A stretch of 48,042 nt of DNA from Planctomycetia bacterium (GTDB taxonomy: Bacteria > Planctomycetota > Planctomycetia > Pirellulales > Thermoguttaceae), in assembly GCA_030537455.1 (NCBI GenBank), contig JAUNMR010000004.1, forward strand, positions 56,604-104,645, in the 5' to 3' direction. Of this stretch, positions 16,722 to 26,167 are shown one piece after another (the first letter of the stretch is position 1; each line of letters starts with the position of its first letter). Below the pieces are notes generated by a model that did no database searches, was not told where the DNA came from, and saw nothing but the letters and a program-made list of their open reading frames with translations. The position numbers and the translations under genes are program-made.

Positions 16722-19700
16722 TTGGACGAGTCGTTGTCAGCGTCGCGAGCGCGTCTGCAAGAAGACCTTCGTGGTCTCATCCGCGGGGACGTACGGTGTG
16801 ACGACGTCGTTTTACAGCTGTATTCCAGCGACGGCAGTCCGTTTGAGGAGCGTCCCGAGGGCATTGTGTGGCCGCGTTCGACCCAGGACGTGATCGCTAT
16901 TATGCAGTATGCGAGCGAGAAGCGCATGAGCGTTTCACTTCGTGGCTCTGGAACCAGCGGCGGTTGCGGATCGATCGGCTCCGGTCTGGTTTTAGATTTC
17001 TCGCGCTATATGCGTCGCGTGCTGTACGTAGGGGACGATTACGCACGCGTGCAACCTGGTGCGATTCGTGAGCGCGTGAACGACCAACTTCGCTCCACGC
17101 GCGGTCGGATTTTCGGACCGAACTCCGGTCACGTGCCCACCGGCACCATTGGCGGCGTACTTTCGGTCGACAATATCGGACCGCGTTGGCTACGTTACGG
17201 CGCGCCGCATGAAAACGTTCTCGGGCTAAAAGTCGTCTCTAGTTTCGGCGAATTGTGGGACTTAACGCCGATTCGCACGCGCAATCTTTCCGAAACGGTC
17301 GACCCGACGCGCGCGGCGCGCTTTCGTCGACAATTTCTCGCCGCCGCGCTCGCTGACGCTAATGACGCCGCGCTCGACAGCACGCCACACTCGCACGTAA
17401 AGCCTAGTTTCGACGTCGTGTTCCATAGCGCGCTGTGCGACTATAACCACGCGCTACGTCACGACATGGGGGTCGACCTGCGCAACGGAGACGGATGGCG
17501 TTCCTTTGAATCGCAACGTGTGCGCGCTGAATTCTTTAAACGCGCCTTTGGCGACGAATCTGAAAAACTACGCGCCTATTTTCGCGCCAATCCCTGGGTC
17601 GACGCGCTACGCGCGATCTACGCCAGTGACGAATATCTCGACGTCGAGCAGCGTCCTAACTCCCCGTTTCGTTGCGGTTACGGTCTACGCGACGTCGTTC
17701 GTGGCGGGTTCGATCCCACGCGACTCTTCGTAGGCGCCGAGGGCACGTTAGGCGCGATCGTTGAGGCGACCGTTGCCACCGCGGCGCAACCTCACAGTAG
17801 CGGCGCGGTCGCGCTTCTGTTTGACTCGCTCGACGCCGCCTCGCGCGCGGTCACGACCATTCTTCAATATAATCCAACGCTGTGCGACCTTCTCGACGGC
17901 AGAATCATAGCGCTCACGCGCGACTGGGATTCGCGGTTCGAGACGGTCTTTCCGCCGGGCTGTGAAGCGGCGCTGGTCGTGGAGTTCGACGCCGACAATC
18001 GCCAAGCGCTCGCCGCGCGTATGACCGAACTGATAACCATTGCGCGCGAAAGACTTGGAAGTTTCGGACAATGGACCGCTTACCAAGAGCAGGAGCGTCG
18101 ACTCTTTCGCGATCTCTTACGTAAGTCAAGTTGCGCGCGCCTGAGAATGTCGCCGTCGTTCCAATATTTTCCATACTGGGAAGACGCGCGCGTGCCGGTG
18201 GAGGCGTTGCCGGACTTTCTGCGTGAAATTCAAACGCTCTTTCGACGCGAAGGACTCGTCTATTCCGTCGGCGGTTCGGTCGGATGCGGAAGTCTGTCGG
18301 TTCAGCCGATCATTCCCTATTCGGAGGAGGAAGAGCGTCGCGCCTTCGTCTTGTCGGACGAATTTGAAGAGCTGGTTCTGCGCTATCATGGCGAGATCGG
18401 TTTCTCCAAAGGAAACGGACGCGTGCGCACCGCCTCGATCCCAAAACGCTACCCGCAACTGTTCCCAGCGTTTGTCAAGATCAAAGACGCATTCGACCCG
18501 CTCAATACGCTCAACCCCGACTGCGTTGTGTCGCCGGAAATGAGAAGAATGGCGAAGGAACGACAAGAGCGCGAACGTGACGAAAAACGAGGGAGTACGG
18601 AATCTAACAACGCCTCGTTCGATCTTCAGGACGACATGCTCGCGCCGGAAGCGGACGCGATCCTTCGTGAAAGCGCGCTACAAGCCCGAGGCGTAAGGCG
18701 TCGAGCGCCATTTGACTCACAGAGATTACGACAATATCAGCAGACCGATTGGCAAACTCTGTCCGGTCGCAGTCAACTGGAATTTCAAATCTCCTGGCAA
18801 CCGGAACAGATTTACGTCTCAACGTACCAATGCGTCGGCTGCGGACACTGTCGCATACGCACGTCGGAAACGCGTATGTGCCCGACCTTTAGACACACGC
18901 CAGACGAGTCGGCGACCTGCCGTGCCAAGGCGAATTTACTGCGCGGCGTTCTCGACGGCAAACTACCGCTCGACACGCTCATAGGCGACGGCTCCAAAAA
19001 GGTAGCCGATCACTGCTTGCAGTGCTATAGCTGTCGCACAGAATGCCCGGCACAGGTCGACGCGGCCAGACTGGCGTTTCGACTCAAAAGCGCCTATAAC
19101 GCCGCCAACGGTCTAGGCGTCGGCGAAATCTTTGCGCTGAGACTACCGCTACTACTCACGCTCGCCACGGGAATTGCCCCGTGGATTAACCGACTCTCAC
19201 GCGCGCCAGCGTGGCGATGGCTACTGGAAAAGACATTTGGCGTCGCACAAGGACGCAATCTCCCACTGCTCGAGCGCAAGCCCTACCTCAAACGACTCGA
19301 ACGTCAGGACAAAAGCGTCGGTCTGGAAAGCGTCTTGACCGAGGTTGATCCGGCGTCATTGACCGGAACGCTCGCACACGCGCGCAGGCGCCGACGCGTC
19401 GCGCTCTTTATTGACACATACGCCAACTTTTTTGACGCCAAACTCGTGGAGGCAACTCTCGGCGTCTTAGAGAAGAACAATATAGACGCGCGTGTGATCA
19501 CGCGACCGGTAAGTTCCGGCGTTATCGCCTTTGCCATTGGCGACGTCGACGCCTCCCAGGCGCACGCGACGCGTAATCTTGCAACTTTGCGCGAGGTCAT
19601 GCGCGACGGAAGTGATATTCTCACACTTGAACCGTCAAGCGCCGCGTGTATTCTGCACGAATACCCTTACTTCTGTAACGACGACGACGCGCGCGCAGTC

Positions 19701-20222
19701 TACGCTAATGTGACAGACGTGGCGACCTATCTTGCGCGACTACACAAATTAGGCGAACTCAACGCCGATGACATGCAGCCGTTGCGTCGCGACGTAGACA
19801 CAACGCTCGGTTATCACGCGCCCTGTCGTACGCTCGCGCTCACCGGCGAGGCGCTCTGGAGTCCTACGCCAATGCAACGTCTTTTGGAATTAATTCCTCA
19901 AACGAAGGTTCGACGTCTTGAACGAGGATGTTGCGGATTCGCCAATTACACCGGCTTCACACGCACGCGCTTCTCCGAAAGTCTGCGCCTGGGCGCGCGT
20001 CTATACCTCGCCGCGCGTAACGCCGAAATCGACTTGTGCGTCTCAGAATGCTCGCTTTGCAATCTCCAATTGTCCCAAGGCGTCTCCAAGCCGATTGTAC
20101 ACGGGTTGAAAGCGCTCGCGGTCGCCTATGGCGTTCTCTCACTGGAAGAGTCTTATTTACAAGCGGTTAACGCCAATAAAAATGGCCGACGATGGATGGC
20201 GGAACCGTTGAAAAACCGATAA
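16722..20222 (+). CDS. FAD-linked 2-hydroxyacid dehydrogenase fused to Fe-S/CCG module (YdiJ/GlcD-GlcF type)
   Basis: 1166 residues from a TTG start with AAGGAG upstream. The N-terminal half is a VAO-type FAD-binding domain (GIVWPRSTQDVIAIMQYA, RGSGTSGGCGSIG, FGPNSGHVPTGTIGG, FVGAEGTLGAIVEAT) with its FAD-oxidase C domain. A linker of about 100 residues leads to two 4Fe-4S motifs, C704-x2-C-x2-C and C765-x2-C-x2-C-x3-CP. The end is a CCG/heterodisulfide-reductase-like domain with GYHAPCRTL, RGC1070-C1071-GFANYTG and SECSLCNLQLSQG. GlcD plus GlcF in one chain is known from YdiJ (about 1018 residues), which oxidises D-2-hydroxyglutarate; this protein is longer. It should pass electrons from a D-2-hydroxyacid (glycolate, lactate or hydroxyglutarate) to a membrane quinone. 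The exact substrate is unresolved. Confidence 0.88.
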   Translation: MDESLSASRARLQEDLRGLIRGDVRCDDVVLQLYSSDGSPFEERPEGIVWPRSTQDVIAIMQYASEKRMSVSLRGSGTSGGCGSIGSGLVLDFSRYMRRVLYVGDDYARVQPGAIRERVNDQLRSTRGRIFGPNSGHVPTGTIGGVLSVDNIGPRWLRYGAPHENVLGLKVVSSFGELWDLTPIRTRNLSETVDPTRAARFRRQFLAAALADANDAALDSTPHSHVKPSFDVVFHSALCDYNHALRHDMGVDLRNGDGWRSFESQRVRAEFFKRAFGDESEKLRAYFRANPWVDALRAIYASDEYLDVEQRPNSPFRCGYGLRDVVRGGFDPTRLFVGAEGTLGAIVEATVATAAQPHSSGAVALLFDSLDAASRAVTTILQYNPTLCDLLDGRIIALTRDWDSRFETVFPPGCEAALVVEFDADNRQALAARMTELITIARERLGSFGQWTAYQEQERRLFRDLLRKSSCARLRMSPSFQYFPYWEDARVPVEALPDFLREIQTLFRREGLVYSVGGSVGCGSLSVQPIIPYSEEEERRAFVLSDEFEELVLRYHGEIGFSKGNGRVRTASIPKRYPQLFPAFVKIKDAFDPLNTLNPDCVVSPEMRRMAKERQERERDEKRGSTESNNASFDLQDDMLAPEADAILRESALQARGVRRRAPFDSQRLRQYQQTDWQTLSGRSQLEFQISWQPEQIYVSTYQCVGCGHCRIRTSETRMCPTFRHTPDESATCRAKANLLRGVLDGKLPLDTLIGDGSKKVADHCLQCYSCRTECPAQVDAARLAFRLKSAYNAANGLGVGEIFALRLPLLLTLATGIAPWINRLSRAPAWRWLLEKTFGVAQGRNLPLLERKPYLKRLERQDKSVGLESVLTEVDPASLTGTLAHARRRRRVALFIDTYANFFDAKLVEATLGVLEKNNIDARVITRPVSSGVIAFAIGDVDASQAHATRNLATLREVMRDGSDILTLEPSSAACILHEYPYFCNDDDARAVYANVTDVATYLARLHKLGELNADDMQPLRRDVDTTLGYHAPCRTLALTGEALWSPTPMQRLLELIPQTKVRRLERGCCGFANYTGFTRTRFSESLRLGARLYLAARNAEIDLCVSECSLCNLQLSQGVSKPIVHGLKALAVAYGVLSLEESYLQAVNANKNGRRWMAEPLKNR

Positions 20223-20373
20223 GCGTCTTAACCCTCTACTGTTGAAATAAAAGAACACTAGATTTCATTATCAAATCACACTAGAGCGCTAGTTCGTCCA
20301 AATGGCAAATATACACGTCTTTAAATATGTAATATTTTAGAGAATACGCTTCGGCAAATACAACGTTTCACTA

Positions 20374-20379
20374 TATAAT
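20374..20379 (+). promoter_or_regulatory. Candidate -10 element for the GNAT gene
   Basis: TATAAT at 20374-20379 in an AT-rich stretch, 27 bases before the ATG. A weak -35 (TTCGGC, 20350-20355) lies 18 bp upstream. Confidence 0.4.
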
Positions 20380-20405
20380 ATATACAACGCTAGAAAGAAC
20401 AAACC

Positions 20406-20963
20406 ATGACGCTACAGCCCACGCTACCCGACGGTTTTCACCTTTGTGACCTGAGTATATCAGACTTGCCCGAGGTAGTAGCAATGCGCGACCGCATAAT
20501 GTCGGAACTAGCACAAAGCGCACGTGCGGAATATTATGTCTTTGAAGAGAGCGAAGAGGAATTTCGCGGGTATTTTGTCACCGGGGCGCACGCCGACTCA
20601 TTTGCACGCGGGATTCGCGCCAGTTCGGGCAAACTCGCGGCCTGCGGCGTGGGAACCTTTCGAGCCTCGGAACTGACCGCCTTTCGTGAATTTATACCCG
20701 AGGAGTTTAAGGGCGCGGTCGGATGTGTCGAACTTATCCAGGTCGAAGCGGAATTTCGAGGGCGTGGATTTCAATCGGTCTTATTTCAGGACTTAGAACG
20801 GATATTTCGAGAGCGTGGCGCCAAGGCGCTCTTTGGCGTCGTATCGCCCTTTAACCTTGCAAGTCTAAAGAATTTCCAGAAAGCGGGTTATCTTGAGCAA
20901 GAGCGGTTCTATCTGCCCAAATGTGGTTACCAGCGCATAAAAATGCGAAAGATTTTGCAATAG
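20406..20963 (+). CDS. GNAT-family N-acetyltransferase
   Basis: 185 residues, cytoplasmic. The acetyl-CoA binding signature is present: strand VELIQVEAEFRGRGF with R118-G-R-G-F122, followed by the helix QSVLFQDLERIFRERGAK. It ends with the usual SPFNLASLKNFQKAGY element, in which Asn and the final Tyr are conserved in the family. The N-terminal half (DLSISDLPEVVAMRDRIM) is the usual substrate-side helix pair, here with an acidic stretch (FEESEEEF). The acceptor substrate cannot be predicted. It stands alone: a TATAAT lies just upstream and the next gene is convergent. A weak AGAAAGAA precedes the ATG. Confidence 0.85.
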   Translation: MTLQPTLPDGFHLCDLSISDLPEVVAMRDRIMSELAQSARAEYYVFEESEEEFRGYFVTGAHADSFARGIRASSGKLAACGVGTFRASELTAFREFIPEEFKGAVGCVELIQVEAEFRGRGFQSVLFQDLERIFRERGAKALFGVVSPFNLASLKNFQKAGYLEQERFYLPKCGYQRIKMRKILQ

Positions 20964-21309
20964 CGCCGACATGTCTAGAAGCCATTTCATAACACTCCAC
21001 GCCCGTGTTGACGCCCTTGCAAGGACGCGCTTGTGTTATTTACGCTTGGCTTTCGCCTGCCGATAGAACGACCAACCCGACGTCACGACCGCTTGCGTTT
21101 TTTTCGAGCATTGTTCAGCTGTTGACTCGCTTCTAGTTACCTACGCTTCTTCATAGCGACTCCTCCGAAGTTCAAGGAATCGTTCCGAAATACGCGTATT
21201 TTATCGAAACTGGAATATTCAAATGGCAGGGGGGAGTTATGAAACCGCTTCTAACAGGGAAATCCCCCCTGGGGAGACAAGTTTGAGCAAGCGCGCTCTA
21301 ACGTCGTCT
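20964..21309. other. Intergenic region between convergent genes
   Basis: About 350 bases. A 7-bp inverted repeat (ATAACAC 20989-20995, GTGTTAT 21033-21039) after the GNAT gene could form a weak terminator with an inner CCTTGCAAGG palindrome. A C-rich/G-rich stretch lies near 21228-21275. No gene is supported. Confidence 0.4.
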
Positions 21310-23619
21310 TTATTGTCCTTCCTCCTCTGCAGAGCCATTGTTAGCGCTAATGCGCGATCGATTGCGTTCGCTTCTGGCGGCGCGTTCGTTACGTAGAGTC
21401 TGCAGGAGCCGCTCGCGACGCTCTTCGTACGTTTCGGCGCTAGCGGAAGAGGCGTCGGCGTTATCTGTGGCATTGGCGTCAACCGTGGCGTCGGCATTGC
21501 CGTCGGCGACAATGGGTTCTGTGTTAGCGTCGCCATTGGTTGCAACGTTACGATTCAAACCGCCAACGGAGCTGGCTGAGGGCTCGAGCGTGGAACGCGC
21601 GCTATTGCGCGTATTGGGGGCGGCAGACGTGGTATTGGACGCGTTGGCGCTCGGAAGGAGCGTGGCGTTGACGTCGCTAAGAGCTGGATTTGCGCCAATT
21701 GTAGCGTCGTTACTTGTGGAATTGAGACTGCCAGGGGCTCCGCCGTTAATCGCTTCCACGGCGGCAAAGGGGTCGTCGAGCGCGTTGCCCGGACTAGCGC
21801 CGCCAGAGGTATAGCCGGAAGTGCGCTGAGATTCGATCTCGACAATATCGTTTTGTCCAATCGAGGACCAATTGACCTGTCCGGAGACGGGGTCGTTCAG
21901 ACCTGCCGTCTCTTCGGTCATACCGCCCAGGAGTATAGCGTCGGCAAAGCCTTTACCGAGTGAGGTTAGATCCTTATAGAAGACCTGACGCGGCGGTACG
22001 GTTGAACCGTCGATTACGACCTCGGCGCGCGCGATTTCGTCGGAATGGTCAAGGAAGCCGATGATTTGCCCACGATAGACGTCGCCGAGACCGGTCGTTT
22101 TATTATAAAGCGCGCGCATTTGCTCCAGGTCGACGACGTCTTTAGCATAGAGCCACGTAGCGTGTCGATATTCCGCGGGCAATTGTTTTTCCGGATCGGG
22201 TCGTTCCGACATAATCTTTTGAACGTCAGCGGCGCTAATTCCAGGGAGCGCAAGTAGAACCGCTCGCGGGGCGGTATTGACGTTAACGCGTCCGATAATT
22301 GTGGTGGAAGCGCTGGTGGAAGCGTAGTCAAGCAAGGTATAGAGTCGTTCGATATTAGCGGCGTCCTTTGCGGTGGTAATAGGCGACTGGTACGCAGTCT
22401 GATCGACAATCACGCGCGCGCCAACCAGATCGAGCGGGGTGGAGAGGGTTGCGGTCGGTTCAACGCTGAAATCGAGATTAACGCTCTGTAGCGCGCCAAT
22501 GGTAATCGTGGCGTTGGGATCGTCCGTTGCGCTCGAACTTTGTTGTGTCGCGGGCGTTTGAGCGTAGCCGGAACGACGACGATTAACGCCGCCACGAGCG
22601 CGTGAGGATCCCGAGGCGGCAGAGGTCGAGGCGGTCGGGTCGGGACCATATTGGCGATAGAGTACGACAAACTTAGCGAGATCCTCGCCCACGCGCGACT
22701 GTAACTCCTGATAGAGAAAAGACAAATTCGCAACGTTGAGATCGACGCGCGCCTCGCCGGTCGGGTCGACGTCCTTTTCCGCGCTAAAGACCGTAAGAAG
22801 TTCTTTCCATGGAACCGCTTCGCCCTGACCGCGACGACTCGAGGAGGAGTCCACGCCGAAAGCGAGCGAGCCGCCCAAACCGGTCGCGTCTTCTTGTGTT
22901 TCGAGCTTCTCGATATTATAGGTAAAGCGTTCGTCGGAGCCGTAGAGTTGCGAGCGCGTTACGCCGCGCACCAGTAGCAGTTCTTCCAGAAAGACGGGCG
23001 CGGCGTTGCGAGGACTGTAGGGTAGTTTCTTATCGGCGTAATATTTTGCTTCTCCGCCGTTTTGGCGCGCGTCTTCATCGGGGTCGATCCAATCGAGGAT
23101 CGAATCGGCGGCGATCGCGGTCATCCCCGGCAAGCTCATAAGCGCGTCGCGACCTGCGCCGGGAGATTCATGTTCCCAAGCAAGAACCGCATTGAGATTA
23201 AGACGCGAGGACTCGTCAACCAGACCGTAGCGAACGCCCTCTATCTTGGAGTCCGTGATAATGGGGGAGATAATCGTAAAGCGCGAGACGTCGTCGCCCC
23301 CTTCGTCGAGATCGAGTAATTTCTGAGCGCAGAAACGTTGTGCGTTATTGTAGAGACCGCCGAATGCTTCGCGCTCTTGCGGCGTTTTCTCAAGCGCGCC
23401 GATCATCCAGACGACGGCGGAGCGAGCGGAGCCGCGCACGAGCGCCTCGCGACCGCGCGTCATTGTGGCGGCCTGTTCGGTCTTCATGAGCGTCAGTAGC
23501 GCCATACCGGCGAGAATCAACGCGGTCAACGCCAGTGTGACAATAAAGAGCATAATACCGCGTCGGCAACCCCGACGCGCGGCGTAACGGTTAAATCTCA
23601 TAGGGAGCATGTCGTTCAC
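21310..23619 (-). CDS. GspK-like minor pseudopilin with long low-complexity tail
   Basis: 769 residues from a GTG at 23619; ATGs at 23610 and 23601 are alternatives and none has a good Shine-Dalgarno. The N-terminus is prepilin-like: RRGCRRG then a hydrophobic helix (IMLFIVTLALTALILAGMALL), with no Glu at +5, as in GspK. The body matches GspK: YGLVDESSRLNLNAVLA, LPGMTAIAADSILDWIDPDEDAR, YYADKKLPYSPRNAAPVFLEELLLVRG, and later GRVNVNTAPRAVLLALPGISAADVQKI. GspK starts pseudopilus assembly with GspI/GspJ in type II secretion. Odd features are a Ser/Ala/Arg-rich insert (about 335-370) and a C-terminal Asn/Ala/Ser/Asp-rich tail of about 150 residues ending in an Arg/Glu-rich helix. No other gsp gene is nearby. 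It lies 22 bases after the GH10-like gene, so the two are co-transcribed. Confidence 0.82.
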   Translation of the reverse strand: MNDMLPMRFNRYAARRGCRRGIMLFIVTLALTALILAGMALLTLMKTEQAATMTRGREALVRGSARSAVVWMIGALEKTPQEREAFGGLYNNAQRFCAQKLLDLDEGGDDVSRFTIISPIITDSKIEGVRYGLVDESSRLNLNAVLAWEHESPGAGRDALMSLPGMTAIAADSILDWIDPDEDARQNGGEAKYYADKKLPYSPRNAAPVFLEELLLVRGVTRSQLYGSDERFTYNIEKLETQEDATGLGGSLAFGVDSSSSRRGQGEAVPWKELLTVFSAEKDVDPTGEARVDLNVANLSFLYQELQSRVGEDLAKFVVLYRQYGPDPTASTSAASGSSRARGGVNRRRSGYAQTPATQQSSSATDDPNATITIGALQSVNLDFSVEPTATLSTPLDLVGARVIVDQTAYQSPITTAKDAANIERLYTLLDYASTSASTTIIGRVNVNTAPRAVLLALPGISAADVQKIMSERPDPEKQLPAEYRHATWLYAKDVVDLEQMRALYNKTTGLGDVYRGQIIGFLDHSDEIARAEVVIDGSTVPPRQVFYKDLTSLGKGFADAILLGGMTEETAGLNDPVSGQVNWSSIGQNDIVEIESQRTSGYTSGGASPGNALDDPFAAVEAINGGAPGSLNSTSNDATIGANPALSDVNATLLPSANASNTTSAAPNTRNSARSTLEPSASSVGGLNRNVATNGDANTEPIVADGNADATVDANATDNADASSASAETYEERRERLLQTLRNERAARSERNRSRISANNGSAEEEGQ

Positions 23620-23641
23620 AGCGCTAGGGCGCCGTCAGAAG

Positions 23642-25807
23642 TTAGTCGAAGCAAGAGCGTCTGAGCGCCACGATTTTATGTAACGCTGGCTTGGGTTTGA
23701 GATCGTAGCCGAACAGACCGGAGGTCGGCGCATAGGTTTCCGACGAGAGCGGTTGTTTCGTACCGCGACCGAGATAGGCGGCGTCGGTGAGTTCAAAATC
23801 AGTTGACTCGTCCTGTGCGTCGCTTTGCGGTTGCGACGCGCTCTCAACGTGCGACGTGGAGTCGACGATCGCACACGCATCGGTCACAGAAGCGGCGACG
23901 TCATTTTGGTTCGCCAGTTCCACTTGTTCCGTGGCGTCTTCGTAAGCCTCGACGCTTTGGTAGACATACTGATCTCGATAGACGCGATCTTTGTACGCTT
24001 GTTCCTCCCAAACGTGCGTGGCAGCGTCGCGCTGGGAGTCAGTCTCATGCAAATCGTCGTCATACTGGTCGTCGATCAGTTCCAGTTCGATTTCTTCCTC
24101 CGGGAAGTCGACGTCCTCGGATTCATGGGGATTATCGCTGTAAATAACTTCCAGTTGCGACACGCGTTGCGTCTTTTCGGAGTCAAGTTCATGCGACCAA
24201 GAGGCAGGTTCCTCTTGCTGTAATTCCTCTTGAGGCTGATCGACCCAGCGCGTCCAAATGATCTGTTCGACCGTATGGCGCGTTAGCGCGGAGGTATAGA
24301 AGAGTCGTGTGGTTTCAAGTTGTTGCTGTTGAGTCCAAAGGAGTTCTTCCAGCACGTCCTCGACGCCGTGTTGGCGTTCATGTGCCGAAGGAAAGACGCT
24401 ACGAATCTTGGACTTATGTGTTTCCGCGTCGCGATTGTCGACACAACGTGTTTTGGCGTCGCTAAGTAATTCCTGCAAAGGAGTTTGAGACGGACACGAG
24501 AACGCGACGCTCAATGGAACGCCGAGCATGGACCATTTATCGAAGAAGGCGTGTGTCTCCATGGGGTCGCGTGGCGCGCACGTCCACGAGTTCATACCGA
24601 GATTAACTTCCAGGTAGAATCCGGTAAACAAGTCGCGACGCGCCACCAGAGCGGCGAGTTCAAATGGGTCGCGTCGCGGTGGGGCAAAATAACGATTCGC
24701 ATCGCCGAACGCTTGCTCGAACCCGAGGTATATTTGGGCATGGGGGCGACGTTCGCGCAGAATCATCGCCGTTCTCGCGGCAAGAGCCACGCGCGTCTCA
24801 AGGGACGGACTTGGCTCGCTGGTCTCGATATTCGTGGCGACAATCCACCGCGTCGCGCGCGAGTCTTCACAGTCTATCAATTGATAAAGGTAACGCAAGT
24901 ACTCCTGTTCCAGACGTTTAGAGTCAACGGCGCCATAGTTAAGATCGCCGGGCAAACGCTCGCCCCAGCGAATCAACGGACCAATGGTCACGTCCAAGTC
25001 GCGTGACTGGGCATGGCGCAAGGCCAGATCCAAAGGCGTCCAGTCGATATTTCCGTAATCGTCCTGCAGATCACGCCAACGGAACTGTGGATTAAAGGTT
25101 GTAAAGGCGCGCGTTAGCTTGGGGCGTCGTTTTCCACGACGCGGCATAAAGACCGCGTCGTAGGGTTCGGTCCATTTTACCCCCGCGGGCGCGCTAAAGG
25201 CAAAGGAGATATCACGCGTTGCGCCGGGACTGGTACGAACGCGCAGTGAAAGATTCAAAAAAAACTCGTTAAGACGACGACTCAGATCTTGAAAGTCGTA
25301 AAAAAGTTCGTAAGCGAGTTCGTCGTAATTATTTGCGCCACGGTATTTCGTAAGCATTTCCAGAAAGCGCGCACGAGCCGACGCGATACCGGAAGCGACC
25401 GCATGAGGCGCGCGCATGCCAAAACCTTGCCAAAGCGTAAAACGTTGAAGAATGCGTGCGAGTTGACCGCGCGCAAGTTCAAAAAACAGGGAGTAAATAT
25501 GTTGAGAATCCGGTAGTAAGACGCCGGTTGACGCGAAATAGAAACCGTCGCGATGGTCGCGACAGGGAAGGTAGAGGGACGCCGGTTCCGTAGAGGCGTA
25601 GCTGACTGCCAGTAGCGATAGACGTTCGTTGTAAACGCGAGTCTTAATACTGGTCGGCATGGGACGGCGACCGTGTGCGCTAATAAAGGCACGACGTACA
25701 AGAGCGGCGCTCAAACGTTTTGTCGGGTAGTAAAAGCGCAGTTCGCCCATACCGTTCAACCAGTAACGACTTAATACCAAGTTCCCGTGCGTCAGTACGT
25801 CGCGCAC
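23642..25807 (-). CDS. GH10-like TIM-barrel protein with acidic C-terminal extension
   Basis: 721 residues from a GTG; an ATG at 25750 (MGELRFYYP) matches the usual N-terminus of this family better and may be the real start. Residues about 20-150 form the beta-sandwich-like N-terminal region seen in planctomycete GH10-like proteins (SLYLPCRDHRDGFYFAST, FELARGQLARILQRFTLW). Next is a GH10-like barrel (FNPQFRWRDLQDDYGNIDWTP, DLDVTIGPLIRWGERLPGDL, RWIVATNIET, GFYLEVNLGMNSW). The canonical NE acid/base of xylanases is replaced by N-I-E, so activity is uncertain. From about 560 to 690 is an acidic, Gln/Asp/Glu/Tyr-rich stretch, probably disordered. There is no signal peptide. It is the first gene of a pair with the GspK-like gene. 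Confidence 0.7.
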   Translation of the reverse strand: MRDVLTHGNLVLSRYWLNGMGELRFYYPTKRLSAALVRRAFISAHGRRPMPTSIKTRVYNERLSLLAVSYASTEPASLYLPCRDHRDGFYFASTGVLLPDSQHIYSLFFELARGQLARILQRFTLWQGFGMRAPHAVASGIASARARFLEMLTKYRGANNYDELAYELFYDFQDLSRRLNEFFLNLSLRVRTSPGATRDISFAFSAPAGVKWTEPYDAVFMPRRGKRRPKLTRAFTTFNPQFRWRDLQDDYGNIDWTPLDLALRHAQSRDLDVTIGPLIRWGERLPGDLNYGAVDSKRLEQEYLRYLYQLIDCEDSRATRWIVATNIETSEPSPSLETRVALAARTAMILRERRPHAQIYLGFEQAFGDANRYFAPPRRDPFELAALVARRDLFTGFYLEVNLGMNSWTCAPRDPMETHAFFDKWSMLGVPLSVAFSCPSQTPLQELLSDAKTRCVDNRDAETHKSKIRSVFPSAHERQHGVEDVLEELLWTQQQQLETTRLFYTSALTRHTVEQIIWTRWVDQPQEELQQEEPASWSHELDSEKTQRVSQLEVIYSDNPHESEDVDFPEEEIELELIDDQYDDDLHETDSQRDAATHVWEEQAYKDRVYRDQYVYQSVEAYEDATEQVELANQNDVAASVTDACAIVDSTSHVESASQPQSDAQDESTDFELTDAAYLGRGTKQPLSSETYAPTSGLFGYDLKPKPALHKIVALRRSCFD

Positions 25808-26167
25808 GATTCGACGACAACGCGTCGGTCTCTCGCGCGCTGATTACATTAAGATAATATACCTTGCTTACATGTCAAAATCAAATAAAAAAGGTCGAAA
25901 AGAGTCAGTTCTCACAACACACGGCGCCGCAGGATCGCGTAGGGGGCGTCATTTTGTCGACAACTGTTAAATTAGATAAAAATACATAAAAAACCACAGT
26001 TGCGACTAGTTTTTTAAATTGTTATCTTGTATACTATCATCAAGAGAAGCAGTCGCGTAGTTCATTCGCGGAGTCGTTTCGGCGGAGCTAGCGTGTGCGC
26101 GTGACGTCCACAACTTAACTAAACTCGGTATTTACATAAATTCCGTCGAGATTTTAGGAGTTATCAT
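25808..26167. other. Divergent regulatory region
   Basis: About 360 bases, AT-rich. It holds the leftward promoter of the GH10-like gene (25851-25878) and, for the rightward oxidoreductase gene, a -10-like TATACT (26030-26035) without a clear -35. The leader before the ATG at 26168 would be about 125 bases, ending in a good AGGAG. No gene seen. Confidence 0.5.
25851..25878 (-). promoter_or_regulatory. Promoter of the GH10-like/GspK-like operon
   Basis: On the minus strand, a perfect TTGACA (25878-25873), a 16-bp spacer and TATCTT (25856-25851). Confidence 0.6.

Noticed and set aside
21237..21545. A 102-codon frame overlapping the end of the GspK-like gene
   Set aside because: It is the shifted frame of the low-complexity tail, Thr/Pro-rich only because of the repeats there.
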